A stretch of 64,000 nt of DNA from RGIG6375 sp964472725 (GTDB taxonomy: Bacteria > Bacillota > Clostridia > Oscillospirales > Oscillospiraceae). The notes below the pieces were generated by a model. It was not told the DNA's origin, made no database searches, and was given only the letters and a program-made list of their open reading frames with translations. The DNA lies in contig CAYYLZ010000003.1 of NCBI GenBank assembly GCA_964472725.1, positions 1-64,000 of the forward strand. The letters run 5' to 3'. Below, in pieces: positions 60,537 to 64,000 of this stretch (position 1 is its first letter; every line of letters starts with the position of its first letter). Position numbers and translations under genes: made by a program.

Positions 60537-63500
60537 ATGTATTTAAAAGCGCTGGAAATACAAGGCTTCAAATCGTTCCCCGATAAGGTGCGCCTTTCCT
60601 TTGAAAAGGATGTTACCGCCATCGTGGGACCCAACGGAAGCGGAAAATCGAATATATCCGACGCTATCAGCTGGGTGCTTGGCGAGCAGCGCAGCAGAGC
60701 GCTGCGAGGCAACAAGATGGAGGACGTCATCTTTGGCGGCACTCCCGACCGGCAGAAGCTGGGCTTTGCGCAGGTAAGCCTTATACTGGATAACAGCAGC
60801 GGCGCATTTGACGCCGAGCCGGGCGAGCTTACCGTTACCCGCCGTTACTACCGCAGCGGCGACAGCGATTATTTCATAAACAAGCGTTCTGTCCGACTCA
60901 AGGACATAAACTCCCTGTTTATGGATACAGGCTTGGGCAGGGACGGCTACTCCATGATAGGTCAGGGTCGCGTTGACGAGATACTTTCCGCCAAGAGCAC
61001 CGATCGCCGTGAGGTCTTTGAAGAGGCGGCGGGTATATCCCGTTTCCGCTATCGCCGAGAGGAAGCTCAGGGCAAGCTGAAAAAGACCGACGAAAATCTT
61101 GTCCGTATCAACGATAAGATAAGCGAACTGGAGCTGTCTGTAGAGCCCCTGCGCCAGCAGGCCGAGGTGGCGAAGAAATATCTTATCCTCCGCGACGAGC
61201 TGCGCGGATTGGAAATTTCCCTTTGGATGGAAAATCTGGACAAGCTGGCGCAGAAGAGTGCCCTGCTCCGTGAGGAATATGAAGAGTCGGGCAAGCGCAT
61301 AGAAGAGGCACGACAGGAACTGCATAGCCTTTACGACAATGCCGAGAGCTTTGTTGAGATGATGCGCGTGCGTGAAGAGGAGGCGGAGAAGCTTCGTCAG
61401 GAGATAAACGCGGTCACCGCGCTGGCGGCTGAAAAGGAAAGCGAGCTGGCAGTCCTGCGCACCAATATGGAGGCTAACGAGAAGAATGCTCAGCGCCTCG
61501 AGGGTGAGCTGCAGGAACATGATGAACGCAATTCCACTCTCAGCGAGCAGATAGAGCTTCGCCGCGAGAGAATAGTTGAGATAGAGAATGAAATACGCAG
61601 CCTTTCCGAAAACTGCGGTCAGGTCATTGACGATATCGACCTCAAGGAGCTGGAGCTGAACGAGAAAAACGGCGAACTGGAGGGTCTTGCGGAGGAAATC
61701 AACCGCGTTTCCGGCGCCGCCGCCGCCGCAAAGGCACGCTGGGAGGCGTTGGACGCATCGGGCGAGGAAATGCTCAGCCGTGCCGAAAGCGCAAAGCTGG
61801 AGCTTGCCCGCTTCGACGAGCGCCTTAATGCCGAGACCGAGGCATTCGAGGAATGCGAGAAGGCTATCCGCAATATCGAGGAAGAGCAGCAGAGCGCCAA
61901 CAACCGTATTGCCGGTCTGAGAAAACGTTCTCAGAACCGTGAGGCAGCGGTTTCGGAGCTTCAGGAAAAGAAAAATCAGCTGCAGATGGAGGAGAGCCGC
62001 ATAGTCTCCCGTACATCTCTGCTGAGCGAAATGAAAAAGGAATACGAAGGCTTCTCCCGAGCCGTAAAGACCATTATGCAGGAAAAACGCGGGGGAGGAC
62101 TGAGAAATATCCACGGCACCGTGGCAGAGCTTGTGAAGGTGCCGGACGATTACGCCGTTGCCATCGAGACCGCCCTGGGCGACTCGGTGCAGCATATAGT
62201 CGTTGACAGGGAAGAGGACGGTAAAGCGGGTATCAGCCTGCTCAAGCGCCGTGACGCCGGCCGTGCCACCTTCCTGCCCCTTTCCGCAATAAAGGGCAAT
62301 GAGGTATCCGAAAAGGATATTCTCAACGAGGACGGTATCATAGGTCTGGCCTCCCGCCTTGTAAGCTATGATAAGCGTTACGACGGAATTTTCAAAAGCC
62401 TTTTGGGCCGCGTGCTCATAGCGGAAGATTTGGAAGCGGCCATCGCCGTTTCCCGCAGACATTCCGTGCGCGTGAAGATAGTCACGCTGGACGGTCAGGT
62501 TATGAACGTAGGCGGTTCCATGACCGGTGGCTCCGCAGCCCGCAGCGTTGGTATGATATCCCGTGCCAACGAGCTGGAGAAGCTGCTCTCCCGTCAGAAA
62601 GAGTTGGAGGGCGAGATAAGGGAACTCACCATCCAGGTTGACGCAGCCCGCAGAGAGTATACCTCCGCCAATTATGAGGCAGAGCTTGCGGAAACCGAGC
62701 TGCGCCGCATACAGGACGAACTGCTGAAAAAGCAGACGGAATTGGAGCAGCGCCGTGTGTTGGTCGCGTCCCTTAAAGATACCCGCACCGCAATGGAGGC
62801 GGGACTGGACGAAACCGAGAACCTTGCCGATAAGAGCCGCAGTGAAAAGGAAGCAGCTCTTGCCGAGGCCGAAGAGCAGGAGGCAAGACTGGAAGAGCTG
62901 CGCGCCCTTTCTGATAAGCTAGGTGCAGCGAAAAACGAAATTGAAGCTCAGCTGGACGAAATGGGCGAAAAGCTGGCTGCCCTCAAAAACGAGGAGACCG
63001 GCCTTAAGTCCGAGCGTGAGGCTACCTACCGCGCCGTTGCGGAGTGGGAAAGCCTTGTTGAAACTCTTGGTACAGAGCATCAGCGCAAGGATGCGGAGAT
63101 AACCGCACTGCGCGACCGCAACAAGGAACTTGAAACCGAGGCTGCCGCCAAGGCGGAGCAGATAGAAAACTTCAAGGGTCTTGCCGCCGAGGGACAGAAG
63201 AAGCTGGACGAAACGCTGGCTGACAAGAACAGTATTGAGGCCAAGCGCGGCGGAAACGAAAAGCGCGTTCAGGAAAAGAACGCCGAAATCGTGGAGCTGG
63301 AGCGTGCCTTTGCCCGCATAGAGCAGCGCAAGCAGGCTGCGGATATGGAGGAGAAGCAGATAGTTGACCGCCTTTGGGAAACTTACGAGCTCAGCCGTGC
63401 CGCCGCTCAGCGTCAGCGTCAGGAGCTGGAAAGCGTAGCCAAGGCAAATAAACGCGCCTCCGAGCTTAAGCGCGAGATAGGCGCGCTCGGCACTCCCAAC

Positions 63501-64000
63501 CTTGGCGCTATCGACGAATTCGAGCGCGTTAACGAGCGCTATACATATCTCACCGACCAGCGGGACGATATAACCAAGGCAAAGGAAGAGCTTGAGAAGA
63601 TAATCTCCGACATCACCAAGGAGATGGAGGAAATATTCCTTCGTGAGTTCAACAGCATAAACGAGAACTTCCAGGTCACGTTTAAGGAACTCTTCGGCGG
63701 CGGCAGCGCCAGCCTTGAGCTTGAAGACCCCAATGACGTTCTCGGCTGCGGCGTAGAGATACGCGTACAGCCTCCCGGAAAGACCCAAAAGACCCTTACG
63801 CTGCTTTCCGGCGGCGAACGAGCCTTCGTTGCCATTGCAATATATTTTGCAATAATGAAGGTTCGCCCCACTCCTTTCTGCGTACTGGACGAAATCGAAA
63901 GTGCGCTGGACGAAAAGAACGTAAGCCGCTTTGCGGATTACCTGCGTAAGATATGCCATAATACCCAGTTCCTTGTCATTACCCACCGCAGAGGCTCCAT
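60537..64000 (+). CDS. smc: Chromosome segregation protein SMC, 3' end missing
   Basis: The frame runs open to the right edge (about 1,154 residues), missing only the last few dozen residues. It has Walker A GPNGSGKSN near residue 32, long coiled coils (about 165-500 and 690-1030), a hinge (about 520-650, with GGSMTGGSA at its end), the signature LLSGGERA near residue 1089 and Walker B CVLDEIESALDE. It is the motor of condensin with ScpA and ScpB, encoded at 31-33 kb. GCGAGG precedes the ATG. Confidence 0.97.
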   Translation, partial: MYLKALEIQGFKSFPDKVRLSFEKDVTAIVGPNGSGKSNISDAISWVLGEQRSRALRGNKMEDVIFGGTPDRQKLGFAQVSLILDNSSGAFDAEPGELTVTRRYYRSGDSDYFINKRSVRLKDINSLFMDTGLGRDGYSMIGQGRVDEILSAKSTDRREVFEEAAGISRFRYRREEAQGKLKKTDENLVRINDKISELELSVEPLRQQAEVAKKYLILRDELRGLEISLWMENLDKLAQKSALLREEYEESGKRIEEARQELHSLYDNAESFVEMMRVREEEAEKLRQEINAVTALAAEKESELAVLRTNMEANEKNAQRLEGELQEHDERNSTLSEQIELRRERIVEIENEIRSLSENCGQVIDDIDLKELELNEKNGELEGLAEEINRVSGAAAAAKARWEALDASGEEMLSRAESAKLELARFDERLNAETEAFEECEKAIRNIEEEQQSANNRIAGLRKRSQNREAAVSELQEKKNQLQMEESRIVSRTSLLSEMKKEYEGFSRAVKTIMQEKRGGGLRNIHGTVAELVKVPDDYAVAIETALGDSVQHIVVDREEDGKAGISLLKRRDAGRATFLPLSAIKGNEVSEKDILNEDGIIGLASRLVSYDKRYDGIFKSLLGRVLIAEDLEAAIAVSRRHSVRVKIVTLDGQVMNVGGSMTGGSAARSVGMISRANELEKLLSRQKELEGEIRELTIQVDAARREYTSANYEAELAETELRRIQDELLKKQTELEQRRVLVASLKDTRTAMEAGLDETENLADKSRSEKEAALAEAEEQEARLEELRALSDKLGAAKNEIEAQLDEMGEKLAALKNEETGLKSEREATYRAVAEWESLVETLGTEHQRKDAEITALRDRNKELETEAAAKAEQIENFKGLAAEGQKKLDETLADKNSIEAKRGGNEKRVQEKNAEIVELERAFARIEQRKQAADMEEKQIVDRLWETYELSRAAAQRQRQELESVAKANKRASELKREIGALGTPNLGAIDEFERVNERYTYLTDQRDDITKAKEELEKIISDITKEMEEIFLREFNSINENFQVTFKELFGGGSASLELEDPNDVLGCGVEIRVQPPGKTQKTLTLLSGGERAFVAIAIYFAIMKVRPTPFCVLDEIESALDEKNVSRFADYLRKICHNTQFLVITHRRGS

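Noticed and set aside
60543..62462. A 639-codon minus-strand frame opposite smc.
   Set aside because: The plus strand encodes an unmistakable SMC protein; the minus frame is Leu/Ala-rich without motifs.

Overview
The window looks like chromosome from a GC-rich, spore-forming member of the Clostridia, most likely an Oscillospiraceae/Ruminococcaceae-type gut bacterium. Pointers are SpoIIP and a GerW/YtfJ protein (sporulation), an IspH-ribosomal protein S1 fusion typical of Clostridia, a CarD-like regulator, clostridial DUF2953, DUF1385 and DUF4830-type proteins, a two-OB-fold clostridial SSB, strong AGGAGG ribosome binding sites and sigma-A promoters of the TTGACA-N17-TATAAT kind. The species cannot be named from the sequence alone.

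Layout. 1-9 kb: the end of a heavy-metal-binding protein gene, a BlaI/BlaR1-type regulator pair with a clear operator-promoter, a class-C-like serine hydrolase, two stretches of dispersed repeats, a double-length MoaF-like protein, a thioesterase and SpoIIP. 9-14.4 kb: TSCPD protein, MATE exporter, an unknown membrane protein, a lipoprotein, an HD-domain protein of different base composition, a remarkable hairpin array and tRNA-Leu(CAA). 14.4-24.2 kb: a lipoprotein/two-component operon, then DUF1385, prmC, recA, recX, rimO, pgsA and an SSB. 24.2-28.7 kb: a small accessory patch (SLOG-like protein divergent from a frameshifted XRE regulator), an M28 peptidase, a PlsC acyltransferase, a VOC protein and CarD. 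28.8-41 kb: ispD-ispF-engB, site-2 protease-scpA-scpB-DUF2953-gerW-dacF, an RluB-type synthase, then an RpiR regulator-flavoprotein-cmk-ispH/S1 operon and a DUF4830 protein. 41-52 kb: a second pseudouridine synthase, an orphan MsmK/UgpC-type ATPase, a PucR-type regulator, the division operon ftsE-ftsX-M23-S41, greA-lysS and small unknown genes. 52-64 kb: TrmH-type methyltransferase, dprA-topA-trmFO, plsX, rnc, an Elp3-like radical SAM protein and smc (cut by the right edge).

Most genes form tightly packed operons with 4-bp or 1-bp stop/start overlaps, so translational coupling is common. The content is mainly housekeeping: isoprenoid synthesis (ispD, ispF, ispH), chromosome segregation and recombination (smc, scpA, scpB, recA, recX, dprA, topA), tRNA/rRNA modification, phospholipid synthesis (plsX, plsC, pgsA) and cell-wall remodelling (dacF, FtsEX with its probable M23 hydrolase partner, SpoIIP). 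I see no CRISPR array, prophage, complete transposon or obvious large defence island. The least explained items are the double MoaF-like protein, the BlaR1 homologue with a non-penicillin-binding sensor region, the ATGAAG/CTTCAT hairpin array, the frameshifted XRE/SLOG pair, the hairpin that buries a ribosome binding site at 7.9 kb, and the internal ribosome binding site inside the IspH-S1 fusion.
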